A stretch of DNA of 57,331 nucleotides from Paenibacillus dakarensis (GCF_001373415.1 NZ_CDSE01000024.1:1-57331); one strand, 5' to 3'; shown: positions 43,521 to 52,993, numbered from the stretch's first letter. Numbers and translations are program-made. Notes: generated from the sequence alone by a model not told the origin.

Positions 43521-44741
43521 ATGAAATTAATAGAAGGGGATACACCTTGGGACCATTTAAATACAGTAGAAAAATCGCATTACTCTCCGCTTGAGCACAA
43601 GGAGTTATGCGATGTCGTTGTCATTGGAGGAGGAATAACCGGGGCAATCACATCTTATGTATTATCCGAACAAGGAACCGACACCATATTACTTGAGCAG
43701 GGTGAACTTGGAAGGGGCAGCAGTTCGGCTAATACCGGACTGCTTCAATTTATGAACGACGAACCCTTGGCTCAGCTCATTCAAACTTTCGGTGAACAAA
43801 AAGGAGTCTCTTTTTATGCATTGTGCAAGAAGGCTGTCGATCGCCTGGCAGATATAGCAGGCAGCTTACCCGTTGATACGGAGTTCAGGCGCAGAAGCAG
43901 TCTGTACTATGCTTCTACGGAGAAGGATGTCCATAAAATCCGAAACGAATATGATACGCTGAACCGTTATGGCTTTCATGTTGAATACTGGGATCAGCAG
44001 CGTATACAAGCGTCATTCCCGTTCTCCAAACCAGCTGCCCTTTATTGCCGTCATGATGCTGAAGTGAATCCGTACAAAATGTTACACGGATTAATCAATA
44101 AAGCCACCAGCCAAGGCTTGCGCGTGTTTGAACACAGTCCTGTGGAGAAGGTTGACTATTCAGAAAAAGGAGTCGTCATCAAGACTAAATCCGGCATTGT
44201 TAACGCCTCCACCATCATATGGGCTACAGGGTATGGTACACAGGAATGGAAGCCCGATCGTCTGGTGTCGCTGGACAGCACATACGCTATCATGACCGAG
44301 CCGGTGCATGATCTTTCAACATGGTACGAGGGTGCATTAATCTGGGAAACTAATCGTCCCTATCTATACATGCGGACTACTCCGGATCATCGGATCATTG
44401 CCGGAGGCCTGGATGAGCCACTTACCGCTGCCGATCTGACTCATCAGAACATCACTCGAAAAGGTCACCAGCTTCTGCAAAATGTCCAAGCCCTTTTCCC
44501 AACACTTGGTCAAATATCAATATCGCATGCCTGGGCAGGCGTATTCGCCACCAGTAAAGACGGGATTCCCTTGATCGGACGCCATCCCGATTATCCTCTC
44601 AGCTATTTTATCGAGGGGTATGGGGGAAATGGAACCGTGTACAGTATGATTGCTGCCGACTTATTAGCAAAGGCCGTTACTGGCAAGGTTCCGAAAGAAC
44701 TCGATTGGTTCTCCTTAGATCGCTTACCGTTCCACCCATAA
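43521..44741 (+). CDS. DadA/glycine-oxidase-like FAD-dependent oxidoreductase
   Basis: 406 residues. An N-terminal FAD dinucleotide fold (VVIGGGITGAITSYVLSE, about 34-51, with the Glu of LLEQGELGRG), a substrate domain, and the C-terminal FAD-contacting motif IEGYGGNGTVYSMIAADLL. The enzyme should oxidise an amino acid or amine; the substrate is unknown. The first 30 residues form an extension before the FAD domain. AAGAGGTGTAAGG lies upstream. Convergent with the MFS gene, three bases apart, with no terminator between. Confidence 0.85.
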   Translation: MKLIEGDTPWDHLNTVEKSHYSPLEHKELCDVVVIGGGITGAITSYVLSEQGTDTILLEQGELGRGSSSANTGLLQFMNDEPLAQLIQTFGEQKGVSFYALCKKAVDRLADIAGSLPVDTEFRRRSSLYYASTEKDVHKIRNEYDTLNRYGFHVEYWDQQRIQASFPFSKPAALYCRHDAEVNPYKMLHGLINKATSQGLRVFEHSPVEKVDYSEKGVVIKTKSGIVNASTIIWATGYGTQEWKPDRLVSLDSTYAIMTEPVHDLSTWYEGALIWETNRPYLYMRTTPDHRIIAGGLDEPLTAADLTHQNITRKGHQLLQNVQALFPTLGQISISHAWAGVFATSKDGIPLIGRHPDYPLSYFIEGYGGNGTVYSMIAADLLAKAVTGKVPKELDWFSLDRLPFHP

Positions 44742-44744
44742 CAT

Positions 44745-45947
44745 TTAAGAAGCTGTTTGCCTCTTCATCATTTTTCGCATGAATAACCATGTTCCTATAG
44801 GAGAAGTTCCGAGAATGGCCAAGAGCATGGTTACGGTTAATGGATCCTGCCGTATGGAGAGTACAGCAATAAAGACGATTAACCCGGCCATTCTCCCAAT
44901 CATGAGGCAGATTTCTCTTACAACCACAAGCTCAACTCTTTTCTCTGCATTCTTAGCGTTTACCCCCATAAGATCAAAGCTGACCGCGATTGCAGGCAGC
45001 ATGTATAACGGAATAAACAATGAAGTTCCTATTCCAAGGATCAGTAATGTCACATAGTTCACTTTCCAGAACAGCGGGATAATCACAAGCAGCATCATAA
45101 CCGCTCCAAACAGCATTCCAGGCCTGCGGTAAGTGGGCTTAAACCACTTCCCGGCAGCCCAATAGCTCACCAGCGATACAGCAGAAGTGATCAGCATAAA
45201 CTGCCCGAGTCTCGCCTCCTGATTCGTAGCGCTATAAACCAGCAAAAAAATAAGAAATGAAAACACTCCCTCACGTATGCCTTGCATAACCAACCCGCCC
45301 ATTGTCAATCGCCATGAACCATCTGCTTCCTTCAGTCGCTTAACTCCTTCCATCCAGTCATATTTCCCGTTCACCTTTCTTTTCTTCAGAAAAAAACTAA
45401 GCACGACAGTGCATCCAAATATAACCATAGACGCACTGAAGATAAACCGGTATCCCTGCTCACCATGCATGAGTGTAATCAGAATACCTGAGAGCCATGG
45501 TCCTACAATCCCCGTCATGGAGCCTAACAATCCAACCCACCCATTAAACCAATCGCGATTCTCCGCATCGGTTACTTCAAAATACACTACGTTAAATGCA
45601 AGCCAGAACAGACCAAGTGACATTCCAAGCAATAAACCAAGCGGCCATATATAATCAATTGCGTTCTTTCCGGCAAAGAGGATACATAAGTAAAATAAAC
45701 CGGCAATGGCAATGCCAAGTCTCAGAGTGTTCATTTTATTGCCTTCCTTCACCCATTTACCAGCAATCCAAAACGTAATGCCCAGCGCGATCTGCTGTGC
45801 AATCGTAAACCATGCGATCATAATGTAATCTTGTTTGCTTTTCCACAAGTATACATTCAGAAATGTCCCGGACAATGCCCCGGCCAATACAAACAAGCCG
45901 TTGACCGCGAGCAAAAGAACGGCTTGACGGTCTCTAGGTTGTTTCAA
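44745..45947 (-). CDS. MFS transporter
   Basis: About 400 residues and twelve TM helices, with the characteristic central cytosolic loop (LKKRKVNGKYDWMEGVKRL, about 200). No substrate-specific motif is visible. The start is uncertain: the AGGAGG at about 45956-45961 serves either the TTG at 45947 (spacing about nine) or the GTG at 45953 (too close), so TTG is preferred. The gene has no clear partner. Confidence 0.85.
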   Translation of the reverse strand: MKQPRDRQAVLLLAVNGLFVLAGALSGTFLNVYLWKSKQDYIMIAWFTIAQQIALGITFWIAGKWVKEGNKMNTLRLGIAIAGLFYLCILFAGKNAIDYIWPLGLLLGMSLGLFWLAFNVVYFEVTDAENRDWFNGWVGLLGSMTGIVGPWLSGILITLMHGEQGYRFIFSASMVIFGCTVVLSFFLKKRKVNGKYDWMEGVKRLKEADGSWRLTMGGLVMQGIREGVFSFLIFLLVYSATNQEARLGQFMLITSAVSLVSYWAAGKWFKPTYRRPGMLFGAVMMLLVIIPLFWKVNYVTLLILGIGTSLFIPLYMLPAIAVSFDLMGVNAKNAEKRVELVVVREICLMIGRMAGLIVFIAVLSIRQDPLTVTMLLAILGTSPIGTWLFMRKMMKRQTAS

Positions 45948-46040
45948 TTGCACCCGCCTCCTCAGCAGCACCTTGTTTGTTTTGTGCAGTCATCTTGTTT
46001 AAGTTGCCCGAGATCGGAAAGGTTCATAACATTTCAAACA

Positions 46041-46067
46041 AAAAAAGAGCAGCCTCATGGCTGCCCT
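46041..46067 (-). terminator. Terminator of the zinc-ribbon protein gene
   Basis: GGGCAGCC-ATGA-GGCTGCTC hairpin with TTTTTTT on the minus strand. Confidence 0.88.
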
Positions 46068-46070
46068 TCG

Positions 46071-46637
46071 CTACTTATTGGATTTAGGTGTCAAACCTTC
46101 GATCAGCCGTAAGCGGTCGTCTTCCGCCAAACTGTATTGAATATGGAAACATCCCGAGCAAATATACACGTTCAGATCGAATGGAGGGGCTAGCAGAGGC
46201 CTCTTAAGAAACGGCAGAGCAGCTGGATTGAACCCTTCCCCATCAACTCGCTGTGTTCCAGCAAGCATCATATACTCACGACAGTGGAAGCACTCAGGCG
46301 TTTCATCCTGATGATCAAGCACTTTCTCAACGGATTCTTCATAAGCCATCAGGTCATGAGCTTCTCCATACTTCTCAAGTGTTCGAATTTCCGGAACTGT
46401 TCCTTCATCAGATCCCCAGAACGGCTTATTCAATATATCTCCGTGCTCAAAATCATCATCATTATATGGCTGCTTCATAATTTCCTGATGTCCTTCTTCC
46501 TCAGAATCATCAAGTGTAACACTAATTGAACGATATCCCTTTAATTCATTATCACAATGCGGGCAGTTCTCTTCAGGACCAATCTCCTCATCCCACACAA
46601 TTTCAGTTTGGCACCATGGACATATAGTCGGTTCCAT
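46071..46637 (-). CDS. Zinc-ribbon protein of unknown function
   Basis: 188 residues, acidic. The N-terminus has C-x2-C (CPWCQTEIVW) and a second C-x2-C (NCPHCDNEL), a zinc ribbon; another pair (CFHC at about 117 and CSGC at about 159) forms a probable second metal site. The middle is strongly acidic. I do not recognise a named family beyond zinc-ribbon proteins. AAAGGGATG lies upstream of the ATG at 46637. Possible role in nucleic-acid or protein binding, inferred only. Confidence 0.75.
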   Translation of the reverse strand: MEPTICPWCQTEIVWDEEIGPEENCPHCDNELKGYRSISVTLDDSEEEGHQEIMKQPYNDDDFEHGDILNKPFWGSDEGTVPEIRTLEKYGEAHDLMAYEESVEKVLDHQDETPECFHCREYMMLAGTQRVDGEGFNPAALPFLKRPLLAPPFDLNVYICSGCFHIQYSLAEDDRLRLIEGLTPKSNK

Positions 46638-46687
46638 CAATATTCATCCCTTTCATTATACCAACGGTCACAGCTGAACCCGTTACA

Positions 46688-46768
46688 TTACTTCCACATC
46701 AAGTATACTATGCCTGACAAGAAAAAGATCAAAGCAGCGGCGAACAATATCCGCGGTAAATATTTCAT
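46688..46768 (-). CDS. 26-residue single-pass membrane peptide
   Basis: A short ORF reading MKYLPRILFAAALIFFLSG and ending IVYLMWK. It has ACGGAGGAACC nine bases upstream of its ATG, a two-Lys/Arg N-terminal flank and a single hydrophobic helix. It lies between the zinc-ribbon gene and the DUF350 gene on the same strand. The ribosome site and charge pattern suggest a real membrane microprotein; function unknown. Confidence 0.6.
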   Translation of the reverse strand: MKYLPRILFAAALIFFLSGIVYLMWK

Positions 46769-46824
46769 GTATTGGTTCCTCCGTTCAAGTAGAAACGATT
46801 ATCATCATCCATCTTGAAAGACGG

Positions 46825-47244
46825 TTAATTTATACTTGCGCCTATAACAAAAGACAAAGATACAGTAATAATCAATACAATCAATCCAACGGCTCGATTA
46901 TCCTTGCTGATTTCTTCATCGATGGAAAACACCGGCGTCAGAAATTCCAGGAGCAAATACGCAGCCAGCAGCAGCAAAAATCCTATGAAAGACCATTTAA
47001 GCATCCCATATACCGATGTATTGGAATCGATACTGAACCGCATTACATTGCATATACCGAATATTTTCCCACCGGTCGCCATGGCTGCAGCAACATTTCC
47101 CTTTTGTATTTCTTTCCAGCAATTATATTTAGTAACCCATTCAAAACAAGACAAATATACGATTAACGCTAAAATCGCAACCGAGAAATAGCCCACGAGC
47201 ACACCTACTGGGTGAGCCAGCAGCTGATCAATAATCTCTGTCAT
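46825..47244 (-). CDS. DUF350 domain membrane protein
   Basis: About 139 residues with four TM helices. The SVAILALIVYLSCFEWVTKY segment and the paired-helix repeat are typical of DUF350, a membrane family of unknown function. The start is the ATG at 47244, with GGGGAGG/CGGGGG upstream; the extension to 47292 lacks a site. It sits downstream of mutS2 on the same strand, about 120 bp apart. Confidence 0.78.
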   Translation of the reverse strand: MTEIIDQLLAHPVGVLVGYFSVAILALIVYLSCFEWVTKYNCWKEIQKGNVAAAMATGGKIFGICNVMRFSIDSNTSVYGMLKWSFIGFLLLLAAYLLLEFLTPVFSIDEEISKDNRAVGLIVLIITVSLSFVIGASIN

Positions 47245-47361
47245 TCCCCCGCGTTCCTCCCCGCAGTTGGTAGATGATATGTTAACACCCACCGGTCATA
47301 ATTCAGGTGCTTTAGTTGTATACGGGTTAGATAAACCTTCGGTTCCTAATTTATTTAACGT

Positions 47362-49731
47362 TTATTTCAGTTCCGCAATCGTAACGCCCGTTCCACCCTC
47401 GCCGTAATTTCCAAGACGATAGCTTTTCACATGCTTATGTTTGCGTAAATACTCCTGAATGCCCGTTCTTAAAACACCTGTTCCTTTACCATGAATAATC
47501 GATATTTGCCCAAGGTTGCCCAAAAATGCCTCATCTATAAACCGATCCACTTCGATAAGCGCTTCTTCCAGATTTGCTCCGCGTAAATCAAGCTCGCTGC
47601 GAATGTTGGCATCCCTTGTACGCTTAAGCGTCGTCACATGGCGCTGACCTTGAGATTTCTTCGCCGATGCCGGAGCAGAGACAAGCTCCAGATCATCCAG
47701 AGATACCTTCATCTTCATGATACCAAGCTGAACAAGCGCTTCCTTGGCTCCGGCTAATTCCACCACATGCCCCTTCTGATTGAGGCTGTACACCATAACC
47801 TCATCTCCAGGCTCAATCGTTCTCTTTGTCTTTTCACTGCGCTGTCCCGAAGACTTTCGTTTCTGTTCCGGTTCTGCCTCGTCAAGACGTTTCCTTGCAG
47901 CAATGAGCTTATGCTCTTTAACTGAAGCGCCTTCCTCCTGGGCAAGCTTACGCAGATCCGAGATAATTTCCTCCGCTTCTCTTCTGGCCTTATCAACCAT
48001 CTTCTTCGCATCTTGACGCGCTTTATCCAGCAGCTTGTCTCGCTGTTCCTCAAGCTTAGCCAGCTCCTGAGAATGACGGGCACGGAGCTCCTCCATCTCT
48101 TTACGAAGCACTTCAGCCTTTTCGCGCTCGGTTTCGGCCGCATGACGGTTCTCTTCGAGCGATGCAATCATGTGCTCTACGCGCTGATCCTCTTCTTTCA
48201 CCTCACCACGTGCATAGTCGAGGATCATCCCTGGAAGTCCAAGCCGCTCCGCAATAGCAAATGCATTACTCCGGCCCGGAACGCCGACTAACAGGCGGTA
48301 CGTAGGGCTCAGCGTATTAATATCAAATTCCATACTTGCATTAATAACGCCTTTTCGCTCATAGGCATAAGCCTTCAGTTCAGAGTAGTGGGTTGTAGCA
48401 ATCATCCGGCATCCCATCCGGTGCATATGTTCCAAGATGGCAATAGCAAGGGCAGACCCTTCAGCCGGATCTGTTCCCGCTCCGACCTCATCCAGCAGCA
48501 CAAGACTTTTCGGAGTCATGCTCTTCAGGATACGGATAATATTAGTCATGTGACTTGAAAAAGTACTCAGGCTCTGTTCGATGCTCTGTTCATCACCGAT
48601 ATCTGCGTATATGGCATCAAAGACACACATCTGACTACCTTCTTCTGCCGGGATAAACAAACCCGACATTGCCATCAGATTAAGCAATCCTATCGTTTTG
48701 AGGGTGACCGTTTTTCCTCCTGTGTTCGGTCCTGTAACAATAATGGAGGTATATGAATTACCTAATTCCACATCAAGCGGAACAACCTGATCGATTGGAA
48801 TGAGCGGATGGCGCCCTTTTTTGAGTCTCAAATATCCCCGGTCATTCATCCGCGGCAATGATGCCTTCATCACATGAGCAAGCCGCGCTTTTGCAAAAAT
48901 AAAATCCAGCTGTCCTGTAATGTCAATATCGAGTGTCAACAGGTCAGCCTGGTCGCCGACAAGAGCTGTCAGTTTTTGCAAAATAATTTCAATTTCACGT
49001 TCTTCTCTCATGCGTGTTTCGCGCAGTTTATTATTCATCGCTACGATGGACTCGGGCTCAATGAAAAGAGTTGCTCCTGATCCTGATTGATCATGTACAA
49101 TTCCGCCAAAATACGAACGGTATTCAGCCTTGACAGGAATGACAAACCGGTCGCCCCGGATCGTAATAAGCTGATCCTGCAGCATTTTAGCAACCGATTG
49201 TGAACGAATCATAGCATCAAGCTTTTCACGAATACGTACTTCACCATTTCTCAGCTCTCTGCGGATTTGAAGCAATTCACTGCTTGCCGTATCCATAACT
49301 TCAGCACTTTCATCGATACAAGCTTTGATTGCATCTTCAAGAGGCTTCTGTTCCGAGATCAGTTCACTCAAGTTATACAATATTTCTACCGGTTCATCTT
49401 CGTGAATCTGTGCAATAAACCGCTTTAACCGGCGCGATCCCATAATCATATTCGCAACAGCAAGCAGCTCCTGGGGATTCAGCGTTCCACCAATTCGCGC
49501 ACGCTTTAGCGCATCGTTTACATCTGTGATTCCACCAAAGGACGGGCTGCCTTTCAAGCGATCTACCGTATAAGCTTGATCCGTCGCCGCAAGCAGTTGT
49601 TTTACGTCCTCTAATTGAACAGATGGCTTTAGCTGTTCCGCGGCCTTTGTTCCCATCGAAGTCTGTGTAAATTGCGACAATGTATTTAGAACTTTGCGAT
49701 ATTCCAATGTATGCAAAATCTTGTCATCCAA
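47362..49731 (-). CDS. mutS2: MutS2 family endonuclease / ribosome-rescue ATPase
   Basis: 789 residues. A MutS-like core with clamp and lever, the ATPase with Walker A (TGPNTGGKTVTLKTIG) and Walker B (SLVLLDEVGAGTDPAEG), a long coiled coil (about 510-620), a KOW-like region (about 640-690) and a C-terminal Smr domain (LDLRGANLEEA, IIHGKGTGVLR). In B. subtilis MutS2 binds collided ribosomes and splits them, and it is also reported to limit recombination. No mismatch-recognition domain is present. The start is taken as TTG at 49731, eleven bases after AGAGGAG. It is well separated from pheST and zapA here, whereas B. subtilis has polX and cvpA between. Confidence 0.93.
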   Translation of the reverse strand: MDDKILHTLEYRKVLNTLSQFTQTSMGTKAAEQLKPSVQLEDVKQLLAATDQAYTVDRLKGSPSFGGITDVNDALKRARIGGTLNPQELLAVANMIMGSRRLKRFIAQIHEDEPVEILYNLSELISEQKPLEDAIKACIDESAEVMDTASSELLQIRRELRNGEVRIREKLDAMIRSQSVAKMLQDQLITIRGDRFVIPVKAEYRSYFGGIVHDQSGSGATLFIEPESIVAMNNKLRETRMREEREIEIILQKLTALVGDQADLLTLDIDITGQLDFIFAKARLAHVMKASLPRMNDRGYLRLKKGRHPLIPIDQVVPLDVELGNSYTSIIVTGPNTGGKTVTLKTIGLLNLMAMSGLFIPAEEGSQMCVFDAIYADIGDEQSIEQSLSTFSSHMTNIIRILKSMTPKSLVLLDEVGAGTDPAEGSALAIAILEHMHRMGCRMIATTHYSELKAYAYERKGVINASMEFDINTLSPTYRLLVGVPGRSNAFAIAERLGLPGMILDYARGEVKEEDQRVEHMIASLEENRHAAETEREKAEVLRKEMEELRARHSQELAKLEEQRDKLLDKARQDAKKMVDKARREAEEIISDLRKLAQEEGASVKEHKLIAARKRLDEAEPEQKRKSSGQRSEKTKRTIEPGDEVMVYSLNQKGHVVELAGAKEALVQLGIMKMKVSLDDLELVSAPASAKKSQGQRHVTTLKRTRDANIRSELDLRGANLEEALIEVDRFIDEAFLGNLGQISIIHGKGTGVLRTGIQEYLRKHKHVKSYRLGNYGEGGTGVTIAELK

Positions 49732-49895
49732 GAAGTTCACAACTCCTCTCAATCAATGCCTTTATTATAGCCGACACGCAGAATTTTCGCCATTTATAAG
49801 CAGTACATCAAACATTTATCCGGGCACATAACTCGAGCTGTAACTGAACACAATAATCCTGCGGTTAAATGCAACTTAATAAGGAGGTACAACCA

Positions 49896-50249
49896 ATGCA
49901 GTTTCTTGGGCATGTTGTTCGATTTATCGTTTCTGCGCTTGTTCTGATGGTTGTAGGGTGGATCGTTCCTCAATTTAGCGTGGGAGGATTCGGTAGCGCT
50001 CTGCTGCTGGCTCTGGTTATCGCCCTTATCGGGTGGATTATTGAAAGTGTGTTTGGAACCCGGGTCACTCCGTTTGGACGTGGAATTGTAGGGTTTCTTG
50101 TAAGCGCGCTTGTAATCTACCTGGCTCAGTTCATAATCACCGATGTTCGTGTTACAGTACTCGGAGCATTACTTGCAGCCCTTGTCATCGGGATCATTGA
50201 CCTGTTTATCCCTCTGGCAGCCCCCTTCGATAAGACCCGAGCAGATTAA
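49896..50249 (+). CDS. YvlD-type membrane protein (phage holin family 4)
   Basis: 117 residues, four TM helices with Gly/Ala-rich packing (RFIVSALVLMVVGWIVPQF at the N-terminus). This is the PF04020-type family, labelled phage holin but found in Bacilli chromosomes as YvlD, where the yvlABCD genes respond to envelope stress. Function unclear. AAGGAGGTAC directly precedes the ATG at 49896. Confidence 0.82.
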   Translation: MQFLGHVVRFIVSALVLMVVGWIVPQFSVGGFGSALLLALVIALIGWIIESVFGTRVTPFGRGIVGFLVSALVIYLAQFIITDVRVTVLGALLAALVIGIIDLFIPLAAPFDKTRAD

Positions 50250-50268
50250 ACATAATTTTATCCGTTTA

Positions 50269-50305
50269 AACAAGCCCCTGTTCAACACCTGAGCAGGGGC
50301 TTGTT
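50269..50305 (+). terminator. Terminator of the YvlD-like gene
   Basis: AACAAGCCCCTG/CAGGGGCTTGTT perfect hairpin; the T run is short (TTGTTCATT). Confidence 0.75.
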
Positions 50306-50437
50306 CATTCCTATCCTTCAGCATCCGTTGTGTAATATTCACCAATTATTCATTTTCATTCCTGTCTTCAGTGTATCAATATGAGTTATCATAGAAGAAG
50401 AGTTGACACACAATATTAATAGTTGGGAGAGAATAAA

Positions 50438-50827
50438 GTGAAAAAAGCACTTGCACTAATCGTATCCTGTATGCTGTTGTTTGTTTTGGCGGCTTGCGGT
50501 GAAGATAAAGACGCAGCGCCAGCTAGTGGAACCGGTGTAACCGATACAGGTGTCGCACCAGAAGCTGAGCTTGAGATCATCGCCACCGACTATCAATTTG
50601 ATCAAGAAGAATACACACTTAAAAAAGGGGTTCCTGTAAAAATCACTTTCAATAACAAACAAGGAAATCACGGTGTAATGATTCCTGCTTTGAGCTTGCA
50701 GCTGGATAGCAAAAACAGCTCTGCAGTTGTAACCCCAGATAAAACAGGCACATTCGAGATTTCTTGCTCCATCATGTGCGGTACCGGTCATACGAAAATG
50801 ATCTCGAAACTGATCATTGAAGAGTAA
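50438..50827 (+). CDS. Lipoprotein with stand-alone CuA-type cupredoxin domain
   Basis: 129 residues. A lipobox (LAAC, Cys20) ends the signal peptide, so the mature protein is a membrane-anchored lipoprotein. The domain (about 45-129) has H78 and, at the C-terminus, C110-x3-C114-x3-H118-x2-M121 (ISCSIMCGTGHTKM), the exact spacing of the dinuclear CuA site of cytochrome c oxidase subunit II. There are no TM helices for subunit II function, so it resembles a free CuA carrier or a copper chaperone/sensor. GTG start with GGGAGAG upstream. No oxidase genes are nearby. Confidence 0.8.
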   Translation: MKKALALIVSCMLLFVLAACGEDKDAAPASGTGVTDTGVAPEAELEIIATDYQFDQEEYTLKKGVPVKITFNNKQGNHGVMIPALSLQLDSKNSSAVVTPDKTGTFEISCSIMCGTGHTKMISKLIIEE

Positions 50828-50858
50828 TTATTAATCATGATTTGATAAACACGACAGT

Positions 50859-50905
50859 AACCTCCAGATTCCACAAGTAAGTCCTTGTGGAACCTGGAGG
50901 TTTTG
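50859..50905. terminator. Bidirectional terminator between the cupredoxin and zapA genes
   Basis: AACCTCCAG and CCACAAG arms pair with CTTGTGG and CTGGAGGTT, then TTTGT; it can serve both converging genes. Confidence 0.85.
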
Positions 50906-50956
50906 TATTGTCATGAAACTATAATTTCTATAGAAAATCAGGGGCTGTAATCTCCA

Positions 50957-52780
50957 TCAACGCTGCTCCTGTTCGATTAACTCAATCCATTCATTATACT
51001 CAACCTGAAGTTTGGCATACTCCTCTTGAAGTTTCCGATGTTCTTCCTCCAGCTCGTTCGTTTTCTCCTGCTGAACTTCTCGTTCTGCCTGGAGCAATCG
51101 ATACTGATGCATAACCAATTCATACTGTTCGCCTAAATGGGACAGCTGCTCGGAAGCTGCTTTCTTCTCATCTTCAAGCTGCTCGCAGGTCTGACGAGTC
51201 GCAGCTATTTCCTGACGCCATGAATCCATTTCTTCATTCAGCGCATCTTCTGATTGCGTCCACTCTTCACGTTCTTCCGCAAGAGCTTCATATTTATTGC
51301 GCCACTCGACCAGCTCTTCTTCGGCCTTTCTTAACAGCTCAAGCTGCTCCTCATTTCGGCTATCCCACTCGGCAGCAGATTTACGAAGCTCTTCAAGCTT
51401 GGAAGAGACATCATCATACTCTTCTTCCAGCATTGCATACAATTTCTTCGTTTCTTCATCCCGAACAACAGCCTCATTACTAATTCTCTCAAGCTCCTCG
51501 ACCTTAAGTTGAAGCGCTCGTCTTTCCTCTTCTGAAGCTTGCTGTCTAGATTTATGCTGCTTAGCTTCATCCTTAAGAACATTCAATTCTTCCTGAAGAT
51601 TCTTCATACCTTCTTCGAGTGTCTCGGACACTTCAACGGCTTCAACCATGCGCAATTCCAAATCTCCAAGTTCCTCTTTGCGCTGTTCAGCGAGTGACTT
51701 CCATGACTTTACATCCTCATTAAGACGATGAATATCATCGTTCAGCTTGCGGGAGGTCTGGTTCCCATCCACAACAAGCTTCTGCAGCCGGCGCCGTTCT
51801 TCTTCTGATTTCACCGCTTCCTGCTTCAAACGCTCCCGGTCCTCCGTAAGCTGAAGTACATTGGCTTTAGCCGTTCTTAGTTCTTTAGCGGAATTGTCAA
51901 GCTGCTGACCCGTTTGGGTTAATTTTTCCTTTAATTTGGACGACTCTTCTTTTAAGGAAACCAGTTCTTTCTCCATACCGGTTAAACGAGTCTTCAGACT
52001 GTTCTCCGTATTTTGCAATACTGTAATCTTCTTCTCCAATTCCTGAACAATCACCTTGTGCTGCTGATCACGATCGGCAGCCGTCTGCTTGTATTTCTGC
52101 TCCATCTCCTGTAAAGCCCCAGCATGCTTCTGCTCTGACTGCTGAGATGAACGCTTGTGGTTTTGTTCCAACTGTTCCAGCGACTGCTTATGATTCTTCT
52201 GCAGCTGCTGAATTTGCCCTTCATATTGACGCTTCAGTTCTTCAATAGCCTGTTTATGACGCTTCTCCAGATCTCCTGTCTGCTGAACAAGCTGCTGCTC
52301 AACATCCTGTTTTTCCTTCTGGATTTTGGCTATCCGCTCAGACTCTATTCGAAGAAGCTCCTTATTCCGTTCCGACTCAGCCGTCAGCTTCTCCTTCAAT
52401 TCCCCGAGCTCAGCAGCAAGAGCTGTCTGCTCGCTCAGTTTCTGTTCAAGCTGCTGTTTCTGTTCCATGAATGATGCCTGTTGTTCCGTTTGAAGTGACT
52501 GTATACGAGCCAGTTCAGAACGAAGCTCGCTCCGTTCAGCTGTAAGCAGCTTGACCTCATTCTGGAACTGCTGCATTTGAACGGCTTCTTCCGCCATATG
52601 TACGGCTGCAAGGACTGCAATCCGCGGAGTATCCAAGCGGTTGTGCGCCTTTGAAATCGAGCGCATTCGTTCATCGACATAATCGGCTACCTGTTTCATA
52701 TATTCGCTGCTGCTGCCAACAAGTTTATAGGAAGTTCCGTAGATTTCTACGGTAACACGTGTACGATCTGGTGTAGTCAC
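50957..52780 (-). CDS. zapA: ZapA-family cell division protein with very long coiled-coil extension
   Basis: 607 residues. The first 90 or so match ZapA (RTRVTVEIYGTSYKLVG, then EYMKQVADYVDERMRSIS, then RIAVLAAVHMAEE), the FtsZ-ring-associated protein that usually ends there. Here about 500 further residues, almost all Gln/Glu/Lys/Leu-rich heptads, form one long coiled coil with a semi-repetitive stretch of QLEQxHKx-type units (about 195-255). The start is GTG at 52780, eight bases after AAGGAGGG. It sits directly behind pheT, as zapA does in Bacilli, so it is the orthologous locus rather than an unrelated coiled-coil gene. A role in ring architecture is inferred. Confidence 0.88.
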   Translation of the reverse strand: MTTPDRTRVTVEIYGTSYKLVGSSSEYMKQVADYVDERMRSISKAHNRLDTPRIAVLAAVHMAEEAVQMQQFQNEVKLLTAERSELRSELARIQSLQTEQQASFMEQKQQLEQKLSEQTALAAELGELKEKLTAESERNKELLRIESERIAKIQKEKQDVEQQLVQQTGDLEKRHKQAIEELKRQYEGQIQQLQKNHKQSLEQLEQNHKRSSQQSEQKHAGALQEMEQKYKQTAADRDQQHKVIVQELEKKITVLQNTENSLKTRLTGMEKELVSLKEESSKLKEKLTQTGQQLDNSAKELRTAKANVLQLTEDRERLKQEAVKSEEERRRLQKLVVDGNQTSRKLNDDIHRLNEDVKSWKSLAEQRKEELGDLELRMVEAVEVSETLEEGMKNLQEELNVLKDEAKQHKSRQQASEEERRALQLKVEELERISNEAVVRDEETKKLYAMLEEEYDDVSSKLEELRKSAAEWDSRNEEQLELLRKAEEELVEWRNKYEALAEEREEWTQSEDALNEEMDSWRQEIAATRQTCEQLEDEKKAASEQLSHLGEQYELVMHQYRLLQAEREVQQEKTNELEEEHRKLQEEYAKLQVEYNEWIELIEQEQR

Positions 52781-52959
52781 AGTTATGCCCTCCTTCAATT
52801 GTATGTTGATTCTTAGATGTCTTTACGGCCTTCGCTCTATATACATTATATATTAGAAAGGCTCTCTAGACGAATTTCTAAATCCCTAGACCGTAATTGC
52901 CATATATGGATTAGTCAGGACACCTTCTCCCGACCATGATGTTCTTCAGAAGACTCGTA

Positions 52960-52993
52960 AAAAAACCGCATCGAATTTGTATTCGATACGGCT
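52960..52993 (-). terminator. Terminator of pheST
   Basis: GCCGTATCGAAT/ATTCGATGCGGT hairpin with a TTTTTTT run on the minus strand. Confidence 0.9.

Noticed and set aside
51900..52250. DNA repeat array inside zapA
   Set aside because: The repetition reflects coiled-coil codons (Gln, Glu, Lys, Leu) and is not exact enough for a tandem repeat or CRISPR-like array.
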